Assembly (NCBI GenBank): GCA_018335295.1
Contig: JAGXKI010000001.1
Location: forward strand, 98,428-162,427
Direction of reading: 5' to 3'
DNA: 64,000 nucleotides
Source of the DNA: a bacterium
GTDB taxonomy: Bacteria > Acidobacteriota > Aminicenantia > Aminicenantales > Aminicenantaceae
A model generated the notes under the pieces. The model had not been told where the DNA came from. It did not search any database and saw only the letters and a program-made list of their open reading frames with translations. Position numbers and translations under genes: made by a program. This document shows positions 1 through 9,671 of the stretch, in pieces (the stretch's first letter is position 1; each line of letters starts with the position of its first letter).

Positions 1-1541
1 ACTTCGGGAAGGTCCAGTCCTTCTCTTAATAAATTGATCCCCACCAGAGCATCATATTTTCCTTTTCTCAAGTTTCTCAGTATTTTTACTCGGTCTAACG
101 TGTCGATTTCTGAATGGAGGTATTGAACATTTATTCCCGATTCATGGTAATAACGAGTGAGGTCTTCAGCCAAGCGTTTGGTGAGAGTGGTCACTAGAGT
201 TCTTTCATTTTTCTGAGACCGTTTTTCGATTTCATTTTTCAAATCATCTACCTGGCCTTTAGTTGAGCGAACCTCGAGTTGGGGATCGATCAGTCCAGTA
301 GGCCGGATGATTTGTTCCACAGCATGATGATTTGTTTTATCCAGCTCGTAGGGTCCCGGAGTAGCAGAGACATACAGAGTCTGGCTCAATTTTTTTTCAA
401 ACTCTTTGAAGTTTAAAGGACGGTTATCCAGAGCCGAAGGAAGCCGGAATCCGTGTTCCACCAGGGTCTCCTTTCGGGCCCGGTCTCCGTAATACATGCC
501 CCCGATCTGAGGAATAGTCATATGGGATTCGTCAATAATGATGAGAAAATTGGAGGGAAAATAATCCAGAAGAGTGTAAGGAGGTTCTCCAGGGTTTCTC
601 AGGCTGAGATAGCGGGAATAGTTCTCGATTCCAGGGCACCATCCCAGTTCCCGGAGCATCTCCAGGTCATAAAGAGTCCTTTCTTCGATTCGATTGGCTT
701 CGATAATTTTTCCCTGGTCCTTGAAATAAGCGATCTGGTTTTCCAGTTCTTTTTCGATGCTTCGGATAGCATAATCCATCACGTCACTGGGGGTGGAGAA
801 GAAGGTTCGGGGATAAAGCACCACTTTATCGAAGGATTCCCTGACCTTTCCCAAAAGGGGATCCAGGGAGAATATATTCTTGATGCGGTTTTCTTCCAGT
901 TCAATCCGGTAAGCATAGTCTTCGTAGGAAGGAAAGATATCCACCAGGTTTCCGCGGAGTCGGAACGAACCTCTTTTGAAATCTTCTTCTTTTCGTTCGT
1001 ACTGGATGTACACAAGTTTCTTCACGATTTCTTTTCTGGAAATCTCCTGATTTTTTTTCAAAGGAAAACTCATGGAGTAATAAGTTTCAGGGGAGCCTAT
1101 CCCGTATATACAGGAGACCGAGGCCACAATGATAGCATCTCTCCTCTGGAAAAGGGAATTGGTGGCCTTGAGCCTCAAACGGTCGATTTCATCATTGATG
1201 GTGGCTTCTTTAGCAATATAAGTGTTGGAAGCAGGAATATAGGCTTCAGGCTGGTAGTAATCGTAATAGCTGACAAAGTATTCCACCGCGTTTTCAGGAA
1301 AAAAAGCCCGGAATTCCTGGTAAAGTTGGGCAGCCAGAGTTTTGTTGTGGGAAATTACCAGCACGGGACGGTTCAGCTTTTCAATGAGATTGGCCATAGT
1401 GAAGGTTTTGCCCGAGCCGGTGACTCCCATCAACACTTGATGTTGATTGTATTGATTGTTCAAGCTGTGAAAAAGCTCATCGATAGCTTGAGGCTGATCT
1501 CCGGTGGGTTGATACTGGGAATGGAGTTTGAATATTTTCAT
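1..1541 (-). CDS. uvrB: Excinuclease ABC subunit B, C-terminus cut off by the window edge
   Basis: Reverse-strand reading gives [23 protein letters not shown]...[16 protein letters not shown]...[12 protein letters not shown]...[15 protein letters not shown], diagnostic of UvrB; runs off position 1. Confidence 0.97.
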   Translation of the reverse strand, partial: MKIFKLHSQYQPTGDQPQAIDELFHSLNNQYNQHQVLMGVTGSGKTFTMANLIEKLNRPVLVISHNKTLAAQLYQEFRAFFPENAVEYFVSYYDYYQPEAYIPASNTYIAKEATINDEIDRLRLKATNSLFQRRDAIIVASVSCIYGIGSPETYYSMSFPLKKNQEISRKEIVKKLVYIQYERKEEDFKRGSFRLRGNLVDIFPSYEDYAYRIELEENRIKNIFSLDPLLGKVRESFDKVVLYPRTFFSTPSDVMDYAIRSIEKELENQIAYFKDQGKIIEANRIEERTLYDLEMLRELGWCPGIENYSRYLSLRNPGEPPYTLLDYFPSNFLIIIDESHMTIPQIGGMYYGDRARKETLVEHGFRLPSALDNRPLNFKEFEKKLSQTLYVSATPGPYELDKTNHHAVEQIIRPTGLIDPQLEVRSTKGQVDDLKNEIEKRSQKNERTLVTTLTKRLAEDLTRYYHESGINVQYLHSEIDTLDRVKILRNLRKGKYDALVGINLLREGLDLPE

Positions 1542-1577
1542 CAAAGTTTATTATAGCAAAAAATAAAAAAATATTAG

Positions 1578-1796
1578 TTGACTTTGACGTCCCAAATTGT
1601 AGCTGCCACCAGTGTGGAAGGAAAATCTGCGAGTTTGGGCCTGGAAGGGTCTTCTTATGTCGGGGGAAAACTGCCCGTTTCTTTGGGAGGTTTTTCCAAA
1701 ACTCCGGTGGAGAAAGCTCTCCGAGTGTGCATCCAAAAATCTGTGGAGTATATTATGAGCAAGACTCCCGATGAGTATTACCGACATAAGAAATAA
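1578..1796 (+). pseudogene. C-terminal fragment of a CsgG/HfaB-like protein
   Basis: TTG-start ORF SQIVAATSVEGKSASLG...LGGFSKTPVEKALRVCIQKSVEYIMSK resembles only the CsgG-family C-terminus; N-terminal domain absent. Confidence 0.45.
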
Positions 1797-1802
1797 TCGG
1801 AT

Positions 1803-2210
1803 TTACTGAGAAGAAGTCATTTTCACGCTTCCCTTAAATTGAGCCCCTTCCATTATGGAAATTCGGGAAGCGGAGATATCTCCCACTAATTGACCCTCTT
1901 TTTCGATGGTGACCTTTCCTGAAGCATAAAGGTTGCCCTCGACTTTGCCTCGAATGATGATGTTGTGCACATAAATCTCTGCCTCTACTACGGCGTTGGG
2001 TTCTATAATCAGGTTATTTTGTTTTAAATTGATCTTTCCATGGACTCGACCTTCGATGGTAAGATCATCTTCTCCAGTGATTTCTCCGTCCAGAGAAATA
2101 GGGAGACGCAGATAAGAGGAATCTGTATCCTTCAAATTGGATTCTCTGATTTCTCTTTTTCTATTCTTTTCTTGCAGAATGAGCCTCCTGTTTCTTCTCA
2201 GGAAGTGCAT
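1803..2210 (-). CDS. Bactofilin (polymer-forming cytoskeletal protein)
   Basis: Repetitive beta-helix: GEITGEDDLTIEGRVHGKINLKQNNLIIEPNAVVEAEIYVHNIIIRGKVEGNLYASGKVTIEKEGQLVGDI. Confidence 0.9.
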   Translation of the reverse strand: MHFLRRNRRLILQEKNRKREIRESNLKDTDSSYLRLPISLDGEITGEDDLTIEGRVHGKINLKQNNLIIEPNAVVEAEIYVHNIIIRGKVEGNLYASGKVTIEKEGQLVGDISASRISIMEGAQFKGSVKMTSSQ

Positions 2211-2323
2211 CGATTATAATTTTGTCGTCTGGACATGTCAATAATTGCAGGAGATTTGACATTGAATTTGAGGCTGTGGTATAGGCTATGAGTCTTGATT
2301 TTCAGATGAATAAGGAGATATGG

Positions 2324-3670
2324 ATGGATCGAAGAGATTTTTTCAAATTCGGTTTAGGAGGAGCCGGTCTGACTATCGGAGAAAGCCTAACCGGGTCATC
2401 GGATTCTGACTCTTCTCTTTCAGGAAATCATGAGTTTGATCATCCCTGGTGGGTGAATCGTTTGGAGGAGCCCAAACTGCCTGTCGATGACCGGGTCTAT
2501 TCCCGTTTCAATTCACGGAAAAATGTTTTTGGTTCCATGGTCAAATACTATGGGATGAAAAATTTGAAAGAATTGAGGGAAAGGTCTCAAAAAAAGACCC
2601 AAAGATATTACAGAGAAAATCGCCCCGGTTACAGACTGCAGGATCGAGCGTTGGCCGACGCCGGTTGGGTGATTTCTCGGTTGGGAGGACTCAACCGGGG
2701 AACTCGGTCCTGGACCCGGAATTTTGTCCGGACCCCCCAACAGAGAGGAGTGGAAGAGTATAAAGGTTCCCTTGGAGAAGCGGCTCATATGATCAAGGCA
2801 GCCGCCCGTTATTTTGGGGCCGCTACGGTGGGAATCACTCGATTGGACCGCCGACACATCAATGCTAAAGAGAGAGGAAAAAGGATTGTTTTTGAAGGTG
2901 TGGAAGAACCCTACGGAAATAAAGAAAAATTGGTGATCCCTGATAAGTGTAAATACGCCGTTTCTATGTCTGTGCAGATGTCTCTGGATAACATCGCTTG
3001 TTCTCCCACCGCCCTCAGCAGTGCAGGCTCTTCTATGGGATACAGCCGATGTGAGTTTTTGGTCGCCGGTTTGACAGAGTTCATCCGAGGACTGGGTTAT
3101 GTAGCGATTCCCAGTGTGAACGATTTAGGTTCGAGTGTGGCCCCGGCTGTGGATGCGGGGTTAGGGGAGCTTGGGAGAACCAACCGGTTGATCACTCCTG
3201 AATTTGGACCTATGGTCCGATTGTGCAAGGTCCTCACGGACCTCCCTCTGGCTGTAGATAAACCCATTGATTTTGGTTTGCTCGAATTCTGCAAGGTCTG
3301 TAAGCGCTGTGCGGAAGCCTGTCCCTGCAACTGCCTTTCCTTTGAAGATGAGCCCAGTTTTGAAGTGAAAGGTCCCTGGAACAACCCTGGTCACAAGGCC
3401 TGGTTTGAGGATTCTCCCCAATGTTTGGCTTACTGGCAGGAATCCACCTCCGGATGCAGTAACTGTCTTCGGGTTTGCCCGTGGACCAAAAAAGACAAAA
3501 CAGTCATTCATCAAATCATCAAAGGGGCCAGCGCCAAAATACCGGCTTTGGATGCCTTCTTCACTTCCATGGATGAGAGTTTCGGTTACGGAAGACAGAG
3601 AAGTGCCCGCAAATGGTGGGATTTGAATCTGCCAGAATACGGAGTTGATACCACTCAAGGAAAGGGGTAA
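2324..3670 (+). CDS. Reductive-dehalogenase-family Tat-exported 4Fe-4S protein
   Basis: Tat motif RRDFFKFGLGGAG; RDase core AVSMSVQMSLDN...YSRCEFLVAGLTEFIRGLGYVAIPSVND...GLGELGRTNRLITPEFGPMVRLCKVLTDLPLAVDKPIDFG; two 4Fe-4S motifs CKVCKRCAEACP and CSNCLRVCPW. Internal ATG chosen after AAGGAG. Confidence 0.85.
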   Translation: MDRRDFFKFGLGGAGLTIGESLTGSSDSDSSLSGNHEFDHPWWVNRLEEPKLPVDDRVYSRFNSRKNVFGSMVKYYGMKNLKELRERSQKKTQRYYRENRPGYRLQDRALADAGWVISRLGGLNRGTRSWTRNFVRTPQQRGVEEYKGSLGEAAHMIKAAARYFGAATVGITRLDRRHINAKERGKRIVFEGVEEPYGNKEKLVIPDKCKYAVSMSVQMSLDNIACSPTALSSAGSSMGYSRCEFLVAGLTEFIRGLGYVAIPSVNDLGSSVAPAVDAGLGELGRTNRLITPEFGPMVRLCKVLTDLPLAVDKPIDFGLLEFCKVCKRCAEACPCNCLSFEDEPSFEVKGPWNNPGHKAWFEDSPQCLAYWQESTSGCSNCLRVCPWTKKDKTVIHQIIKGASAKIPALDAFFTSMDESFGYGRQRSARKWWDLNLPEYGVDTTQGKG

Positions 3671-3673
3671 ATC

Positions 3674-3913
3674 ATGAAAAGAAATGAGGGATACTGTTAT
3701 CTTAAGATAAGGAAATGTCCCTTTTATATATGGATTATTCGGGGGCTGGGGATTGTGTGGCTTGTTTTTTGGGCTGAGGTAGCTGTTGGATCCCGTATGG
3801 AATTAGAACCTCGGGCTTTTGGGATTTCAATCGGCGTTTTTACAGTCAGTTTGATTCTGGGCCTTTTTCTATGGATAAGAGGGAATTTGAAGAGGAAAAA
3901 GAAATCTCTATGA
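3674..3913 (+). CDS. Small two-TM membrane protein, possible RdhB-like anchor
   Basis: 79 aa, two hydrophobic helices, starts 4 bp after the RDase-like gene. Confidence 0.5.
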   Translation: MKRNEGYCYLKIRKCPFYIWIIRGLGIVWLVFWAEVAVGSRMELEPRAFGISIGVFTVSLILGLFLWIRGNLKRKKKSL

Positions 3914-3935
3914 GAAAAAACAGGGGAATTGAATA

Positions 3936-4472
3936 ATGGATGATTTCAGTCAAATGTATTCAGAAATTCATCCGGAGACTTTTATCGCTCCGGGAGCCTG
4001 GGTGATTGGAAGGGTCATTCTCAGAAAAGGGGCCAGCGTCTGGTACAACAGTGTATTGAGGGGAGATATAGAGGAAATTATTATTGGTGCGGATTCCAAT
4101 ATTCAGGATAACTGTGTGGTTCATGTGGAAAGTGACCAAAAGACTCGAGTGGGAGACAGGGTCACCGTAGGACATCATGTGGTTCTCCACGCTTGTACGG
4201 TGGAGTATAACTGTTTGATCGGGATGGGCTCTGTTCTTCTTGATGGATGCCATATTAGTGAAAATTCTGTGGTGGCCGCAGGTTCTGTCATCCCTCCTGG
4301 GAAAAAATATCCTCCTCGTTCTTTGATCTTGGGTTCGCCAGCCCGAGTGAAAAGGGAACTGAAATCTCAAGAACTGGAAGAGGTGACCGAGAGCGCTCAA
4401 AGATACAAGAAATACTGGGAGGCCTACTTGAAAAAGGGGATACCTATCTATAGAGGGAAAAAGCAATCCTAA
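3936..4472 (+). CDS. Gamma-carbonic anhydrase / hexapeptide-repeat protein
   Basis: GRVILRKGASVWYNSVLRGDIEEIIIGADSNIQDNCVVHV...VGHHVVLHACTVEYNCLIGMGS. Confidence 0.93.
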   Translation: MDDFSQMYSEIHPETFIAPGAWVIGRVILRKGASVWYNSVLRGDIEEIIIGADSNIQDNCVVHVESDQKTRVGDRVTVGHHVVLHACTVEYNCLIGMGSVLLDGCHISENSVVAAGSVIPPGKKYPPRSLILGSPARVKRELKSQELEEVTESAQRYKKYWEAYLKKGIPIYRGKKQS

Positions 4473-4489
4473 AAAGGAAACCGGATTTT

Positions 4490-5218
4490 ATGAATAAGAA
4501 AAGGAAAGAATTCAAAAGACAAAATCTTTCCCAGTCCCTTAATTCCAGTCCCTGGGCTGTGCTGGGAGAACTGGTAGGAGTTCTTTTTCTGATTGGCCTG
4601 ATTTTTGCAGCCGCTTATCTAACCGGGAGTGCTTTTCTGGCTCTTTTAACTGTGGTGGGAGCTTGGCTGGCTGTGTGGTTGACTCTGTGGTTGAGAGGAA
4701 GGGGGTGGGAAGAATTTGGCTTCCAAATCCCAAAGAGTTGGGGACAAATTCTACTGGTGGCGGTGGGAGGAACTCTTCTCATCCATATGCTGATGAGTTT
4801 TATTTTGAAGCCATTTATCACTCAACTCACAGGTGAATCTGTGGATATCAGCCGGTTTGATCCTGTAAGAGGGAATTTGGTTTATCTTTTAATGGGTCTA
4901 TCTGTTGTATGGACATTGGCGGCTTTTGGGGAAGAGATGGTTTTTCGAGGTTATTTACTGAACAGAATCGCTGATTTATTCAAGAATAGATATACCGGCT
5001 GGGCAGTGGGATTGATTGTAAGTTCTATAGTTTTTGGTTTGGGTCATCTGTATCAGGGAATTTCAGGAGCCATCTTGGCCGGGTTTTTCGGTATGGTTTT
5101 TGCTCTGGTCTATTTAGTCAGCGGCCGGAACTTATGGGTTCCTATTTTACTGCACGGTTTTTATGATACCTCGGCCTTCCTTATCCTGTATTTCAGTTTG
5201 GATAAAACTGTGTTATAA
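4490..5218 (+). CDS. CPBP-family intramembrane metalloprotease
   Basis: EEMVFRGYLLNR and SSIVFGLGHLYQG motifs, multiple TM segments. Confidence 0.88.
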   Translation: MNKKRKEFKRQNLSQSLNSSPWAVLGELVGVLFLIGLIFAAAYLTGSAFLALLTVVGAWLAVWLTLWLRGRGWEEFGFQIPKSWGQILLVAVGGTLLIHMLMSFILKPFITQLTGESVDISRFDPVRGNLVYLLMGLSVVWTLAAFGEEMVFRGYLLNRIADLFKNRYTGWAVGLIVSSIVFGLGHLYQGISGAILAGFFGMVFALVYLVSGRNLWVPILLHGFYDTSAFLILYFSLDKTVL

Positions 5219-5238
5219 AATCTTTACTGTAAAAAATG

Positions 5239-5463
5239 TCACTCATTTTTCAGCGGAGTATCTGGCATATCCGTTTTTACGTCAAATTCGCTTAACCGCT
5301 GGATGAGTTTTTTATCCCGGAGATATCTTTTGATTTCAATAGATTTCTTTTTGCTGAATACACCCAGCCTCTTTCTGTATCCTTGATCATCGTAAAAGTA
5401 TAAGGCTTTTTTCCATTTAGCTCTTTTGAGAGCTTCTTGTATTTGAGTTTGAGCTGCGGGCAT
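5239..5463 (-). CDS. Hypothetical small protein
   Basis: 74-aa basic ORF; no family recognised. Confidence 0.35.
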   Translation of the reverse strand: MPAAQTQIQEALKRAKWKKALYFYDDQGYRKRLGVFSKKKSIEIKRYLRDKKLIQRLSEFDVKTDMPDTPLKNE

Positions 5464-5624
5464 TTTTTCCTATATTCATTTTTATGCAAAAAATATGCCA
5501 TATTATTGACCAAAAAGGGCAATCCACCACTACTCCAGACCCTGAAAAAAATAGAAGATTTCGTGATATCGGAATATCTCTTATTTATAAAGAAAATAGA
5601 GGGATGAAGGAAACCACTGTTGAC

Positions 5625-6206
5625 TCAATCATATTTGAGTCGGGTTTCTTTGTCGCAGAGAGTGGGTTGTAAGAATTCTTTCCATTCAGGTTTATCCCAA
5701 GTGTGTAGTTTTTGATGAGTGAGATAGTATTTTTGTGGAATAGGGTGGGTTCCCACAACCACTTCCAGACCGTATTTTTCCGGTATGAATCGGCTGAAAT
5801 ATTCAATAGAGGGACAGGGAGGGTATCCCACCACAAAGCCTGTGGCCAGATGGATGATATCGGCTCCATTTTTTTTCATTTCGTCGGGAGCGTACTCGAT
5901 ATTCCCTCCGGGGCAGCCTCCACAGGTGGTGAATCCGACCAATTCCACATTTTGGTTTTTGTACCGGGAAAAAGCTCCTTCTCTCCTTCTTAAGGAGCGC
6001 AGACATTTTCCTCCGGCACAGGTATGCCACCGGTCACAGATGATAATCCCCAGTTTTATGAGTTTTTTGTTGGAAAGATGAGGATTTGAAGCTTCACTGT
6101 TGGGTTTGGCTTCTCCCTCTTTCTTTCCAAGAAGGGAGAAGGTGCCGGCAAAAGTGGAGGCGACCAGGATGTTTTGGCAGAATTTTCTCCGGGATAAATG
6201 GTTCAT
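5625..6206 (-). CDS. CGGC-domain protein with Tat-like signal
   Basis: N-term MNHLSRRKFCQNILVASTFAGTFSLLG; CGGC motif in GFTTCGGCPGGNIEYAPDEMKKNGADIIHLATGFVVGYPPCP. Confidence 0.8.
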   Translation of the reverse strand: MNHLSRRKFCQNILVASTFAGTFSLLGKKEGEAKPNSEASNPHLSNKKLIKLGIIICDRWHTCAGGKCLRSLRRREGAFSRYKNQNVELVGFTTCGGCPGGNIEYAPDEMKKNGADIIHLATGFVVGYPPCPSIEYFSRFIPEKYGLEVVVGTHPIPQKYYLTHQKLHTWDKPEWKEFLQPTLCDKETRLKYD

Positions 6207-6299
6207 CTGATACCTCCTATAATGGGATCAAATTTATTGAAGAAAAGAACGTAGCAGATAATCCCCCCTTTGTTAAGAAAAAAAAGAAAAAATGAGAAA

Positions 6300-6405
6300 A
6301 AATGGGGTAGGACCGAATATAAGTTACAGATAATAAACAAGTTAAATTAATAAATCCTCTTTATTGATTTATTATCAACAATTTAACTTCGGTCCGACCC
6401 CATTT
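6300..6405. repeat. REP/BIME-like inverted-repeat element, copy A
   Basis: Left AATGGGGTAGGACCGAATATAAGTT and right AACTTCGGTCCGACCCCATT are inverted; nested AATAAATC...GATTTATT; shares GACCGAATATAA..TACAGA with 30511-30617. Confidence 0.75.
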
Positions 6406-6419
6406 GAACATTTGAGCTC

Positions 6420-7439
6420 TTAAGATTTGATTTGAGAAGAAATTTCCTCCCAGGCTTTATACACGGCGAACACATTTTCAGGTCGAGCTCCGGGACCAAA
6501 TTCACATTGGGCGATAACCCCTCCTTCGGAGTAGAGATGATTCCATATCTGGAATACGGCGTTCTTGATTTCTTGGGGACTCCCTTTGGGAAGAAGATGG
6601 AGCCGGTCCATTTGACCCCAAAAAGTTATCCTGCCTTTCAACTTTTGTCCCAGCTTCTCCACTCCCATGCTAAAAACCTGTGAGTTCAAGGCACCGATCC
6701 CGATTTCCACAAAGTCCGGCAGAATATCAAAAATATAACCATCCGAATGCATAAATACATACTTTCCAGACTTACGAGAGATATCGATATAATCTTTGTA
6801 CATAGGTTTGAATATTTCTCTGAAGGTTTGGGGATGGACCAGCATCTGTTCTTGGCTTCCCCAATCATCCATCAGGAAAAGGGCATCCACTTCGGTCTGG
6901 GCCCAAACTTCTGCTTTCCGGCAGTAAATTTCATGAATCCGCTTCAGCAGCTCAAAAAACCCGGAAGGACGGTTAGCTATATCCAGGAACGTATTCTCCG
7001 GCATGCGGAGAAACTGGTACCTTTCAAAAGGCCGACAGGGAGACCCGGCAATGACAAACTTATCCGTATTCCGGCAAAATTCATTTATTTTGGAAATATC
7101 CAAACTGAGAAGAGCTTCGGGCATTTTCAATTTTTCCAAATCATCCCAATCTTTGATCACGGGATCCTTCACCTTTCCCATCACTCCTTTTTCCACATTA
7201 TAAAACGTACATCCCCACTCATCGGTATAGGTTCCGGGTTTATAGGGATTTCCTCGAGTGCCCAACGATTTTTTGTAAACAGCGGGAGCGCTCACGATAT
7301 CATCTGGAAAAAGGGTCTTCAGTCTGCGGACTTTTTGAGGAAAATTCTCTTCAGCCCACGGCAAAATCCATTTTTGCCGGGGAATTCGGGAGGGAGAATC
7401 GAATTGAAGTGTTTTCTGAACCAATTCCTTTGAAGTCAT
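6420..7439 (-). CDS. Uroporphyrinogen decarboxylase-family protein (methyltransferase-type)
   Basis: MTSKELVQKTLQFDSPSRIPRQ..., VDALFLMDDWGSQEQMLVHPQTFREIFKPMYKDYIDISRKSGKYVFMHSDGYI. Confidence 0.88.
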   Translation of the reverse strand: MTSKELVQKTLQFDSPSRIPRQKWILPWAEENFPQKVRRLKTLFPDDIVSAPAVYKKSLGTRGNPYKPGTYTDEWGCTFYNVEKGVMGKVKDPVIKDWDDLEKLKMPEALLSLDISKINEFCRNTDKFVIAGSPCRPFERYQFLRMPENTFLDIANRPSGFFELLKRIHEIYCRKAEVWAQTEVDALFLMDDWGSQEQMLVHPQTFREIFKPMYKDYIDISRKSGKYVFMHSDGYIFDILPDFVEIGIGALNSQVFSMGVEKLGQKLKGRITFWGQMDRLHLLPKGSPQEIKNAVFQIWNHLYSEGGVIAQCEFGPGARPENVFAVYKAWEEISSQIKS

Positions 7440-7701
7440 TTATCCGACTCCTTGATTCTTTTTTTAAACTTTCAATATTTAAAAAGAGTGGACTTTGATT
7501 GGTATTTTTATTAATCCAAATTCATCTTCCTATAAATATCATAAATTGGATTCATAAAAAATGGGGAGAGTTTTCTTTTACCTTTTTACTTAATTCACCT
7601 AGAAAATAGCTATTGGTGAAATATATCCTTTTTAAGGATAGGTCCTGTCCCGGGACGTATTTGATTGAGCGAGAAAGGCGAGACCTTTATTCAAATTTTT
7701 C

Positions 7702-7762
7702 TTGACATTGATTCTTCATTTCTTTAAATTATATAGGAAAGCGATATATCGGAAAACGATAT
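7702..7762 (+). promoter_or_regulatory. Promoter and operator upstream of MarR gene
   Basis: TTGACA (7702) -17 nt- TAAATT; then inverted repeat ATATCG-gaaaa-CGATAT at 7746-7762, just before the MarR start. Confidence 0.55.
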
Positions 7763-7777
7763 TAATGGAGGATTAAC

Positions 7778-8254
7778 GTGTTCAATCCAGACAAAAAGAA
7801 AAATCAAGATCAGGAGAAAGTATCCCGATTGAATCAAGCCTTTCTGGTACTGGTCCATTTTTTCCACAATCGAGCCAATCAATTCTGTAAGACTTTGAAT
7901 CTCTCTCTTCCTCAGTACCGGATGCTCATGATTATCAAAAAGGAAGGATCCATATCAGTGAACAGCCTTCGCTCCAAAATGGATACGGCTCAAAGTACCA
8001 CCAGCGAGATGATTGACCGATTGGTGAAATTGAAGTTGGTAGTCCGGAAAAAGCATCCTCGAGATCAACGCATTACCTTTTGCCAGCTCAGCCAAAAAGC
8101 CCAAAGATTATTCCAAGAAATGATGGATCGAATGAATCATTATTTCCAAAAGATGCTGGAAAATCTCGATGAAAAAGAGCAAAACTCTTTGATTCAATCC
8201 ATGGAAAATATTGTGGATTTGCTTTCTGTGATCCAGAAAAAGGAAGAGAAATAA
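7778..8254 (+). CDS. MarR-family transcriptional regulator
   Basis: LPQYRMLMIIKKEGSISVNSLRSKMDTAQSTTSEMIDRLVKLKLVVRKKHPRDQR. Confidence 0.92.
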   Translation: MFNPDKKKNQDQEKVSRLNQAFLVLVHFFHNRANQFCKTLNLSLPQYRMLMIIKKEGSISVNSLRSKMDTAQSTTSEMIDRLVKLKLVVRKKHPRDQRITFCQLSQKAQRLFQEMMDRMNHYFQKMLENLDEKEQNSLIQSMENIVDLLSVIQKKEEK

Positions 8255-8288
8255 AGTTAATCAAGATGTCGAGTTCATTTGATACAAA

Positions 8289-9650
8289 ATGTCTGAAAAT
8301 GAGGAGTTGCAAATGAAGCATAAAATTCCAAGATTTTTTATTGGACTGTGGGCCTTTCTTTTTCCTCTGATTTCTTTGAGTTCATTGAATGCCCAGGAAA
8401 AGATTGATTTGAACCGGTCTGTTTTTAGAGCTCTTGAGAAAAACAATTTAATAAGAATCTCTGATCTTTCCGTTTCCATTGCCCAGAAAAAAGTCCAGGA
8501 GAGCAAATCGCAGTACTGGCCTTCTCTCCAACTCAGCAGCACTTATACTCGGGTAGGCAGGATCCCCTCTTTTACCATTCCTATGGGAAAGAAAGAACAA
8601 ACATTCCAATTGGGCACCCACAACAGGATAAATGCAGGTGTGGAGCTTAAACTTCCCTTGTTTACCTGGGGAAGGATCAAAGGTTCCGTTGAACTCTCTG
8701 AATCAGGTAAAAAGCTGTCCCAAATAGAAAAAAAACAAAAAATTATTGAGATAAAAAAGAATGTGTTGAGGTCTTTTTATTCCGCTGTTTTGAGTAAAGA
8801 AATGATGGAATTAGAAAAAGAGAGTGTTTCCCGGGCCCGGAGATTATTCACCATATCCAAAAAAAGATTTGAAGCCGGAAATATCCCCCGATTGGAACTT
8901 CTTCGCACCAAGGTTCAGTTAAAAAATGCTCAAAGTCAGCATGAGGAGGCCCAAAAAAATCTCCATCAAAGCAAAATTCTTTTAGGAAAAACCATCGAAA
9001 TGGAACCGAAAGATTTCATTATTGAAGGAACACTTCATTTTGAGCCCCTTTCTGTAGATTCCTCCCAGCTTATTGAAAAAGCCTATAAAAACAGGAAAGA
9101 CATACAGATTCTGGAAGTCCAAAAGAGGATGAAGGAAAACCAGATTCATATAGCTAAGAGCGGAAACAAGCCCAATGTTTTCTTATTCTCATCATATAGT
9201 GTAGCCACTGGTTTTGATCCTATAAATCCAGACAAGCTGGTGGGAAACTGGAATGCAGGAATTCAGGTAGCGGCCCCGTTTTTTGATGGTTTTGCTTCCA
9301 AATACAGAGCAACCCAGAACCAGCTTCAATTGAAAAAATCCCAACTTCAGAAAAAGGAAATGAAGGAAGTCATCCGCATGGAGGTCCGTCAGGCTGTGGT
9401 GGAGTTAAAGAAAGCCGAAGACAAAATTCATTCGCTCCAGGAAAATATAAAACTCGCCAGGGAAACCCTGCGGGTGGCAATGGATCAGTATGAGAAGGGA
9501 GTTGCTTCCTCTCTGGATGTATTGAATGCTCAGAAGACCCTTAACCAGACAGAACGACTGGTAAAGAAGGCGTTGTTCTCTCATATCAGGGCCAAGTTGG
9601 ATTTGTGTCAAGCTATCGAAGATTACAGCTGGTTTGATTTGGAATATTAA
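8289..9650 (+). CDS. TolC-family outer membrane efflux protein
   Basis: Signal peptide then paired TolC repeats; true start may be the internal ATG at 8313. Confidence 0.92.
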   Translation: MSENEELQMKHKIPRFFIGLWAFLFPLISLSSLNAQEKIDLNRSVFRALEKNNLIRISDLSVSIAQKKVQESKSQYWPSLQLSSTYTRVGRIPSFTIPMGKKEQTFQLGTHNRINAGVELKLPLFTWGRIKGSVELSESGKKLSQIEKKQKIIEIKKNVLRSFYSAVLSKEMMELEKESVSRARRLFTISKKRFEAGNIPRLELLRTKVQLKNAQSQHEEAQKNLHQSKILLGKTIEMEPKDFIIEGTLHFEPLSVDSSQLIEKAYKNRKDIQILEVQKRMKENQIHIAKSGNKPNVFLFSSYSVATGFDPINPDKLVGNWNAGIQVAAPFFDGFASKYRATQNQLQLKKSQLQKKEMKEVIRMEVRQAVVELKKAEDKIHSLQENIKLARETLRVAMDQYEKGVASSLDVLNAQKTLNQTERLVKKALFSHIRAKLDLCQAIEDYSWFDLEY

Positions 9651-9671
9651 AGGGGAAAGGGAGAATAAACG

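Noticed and set aside
453-1556. 367-aa + strand ORF
   Set aside because: Antisense to uvrB, which has unmistakable conserved motifs; composition is that of a shadow frame
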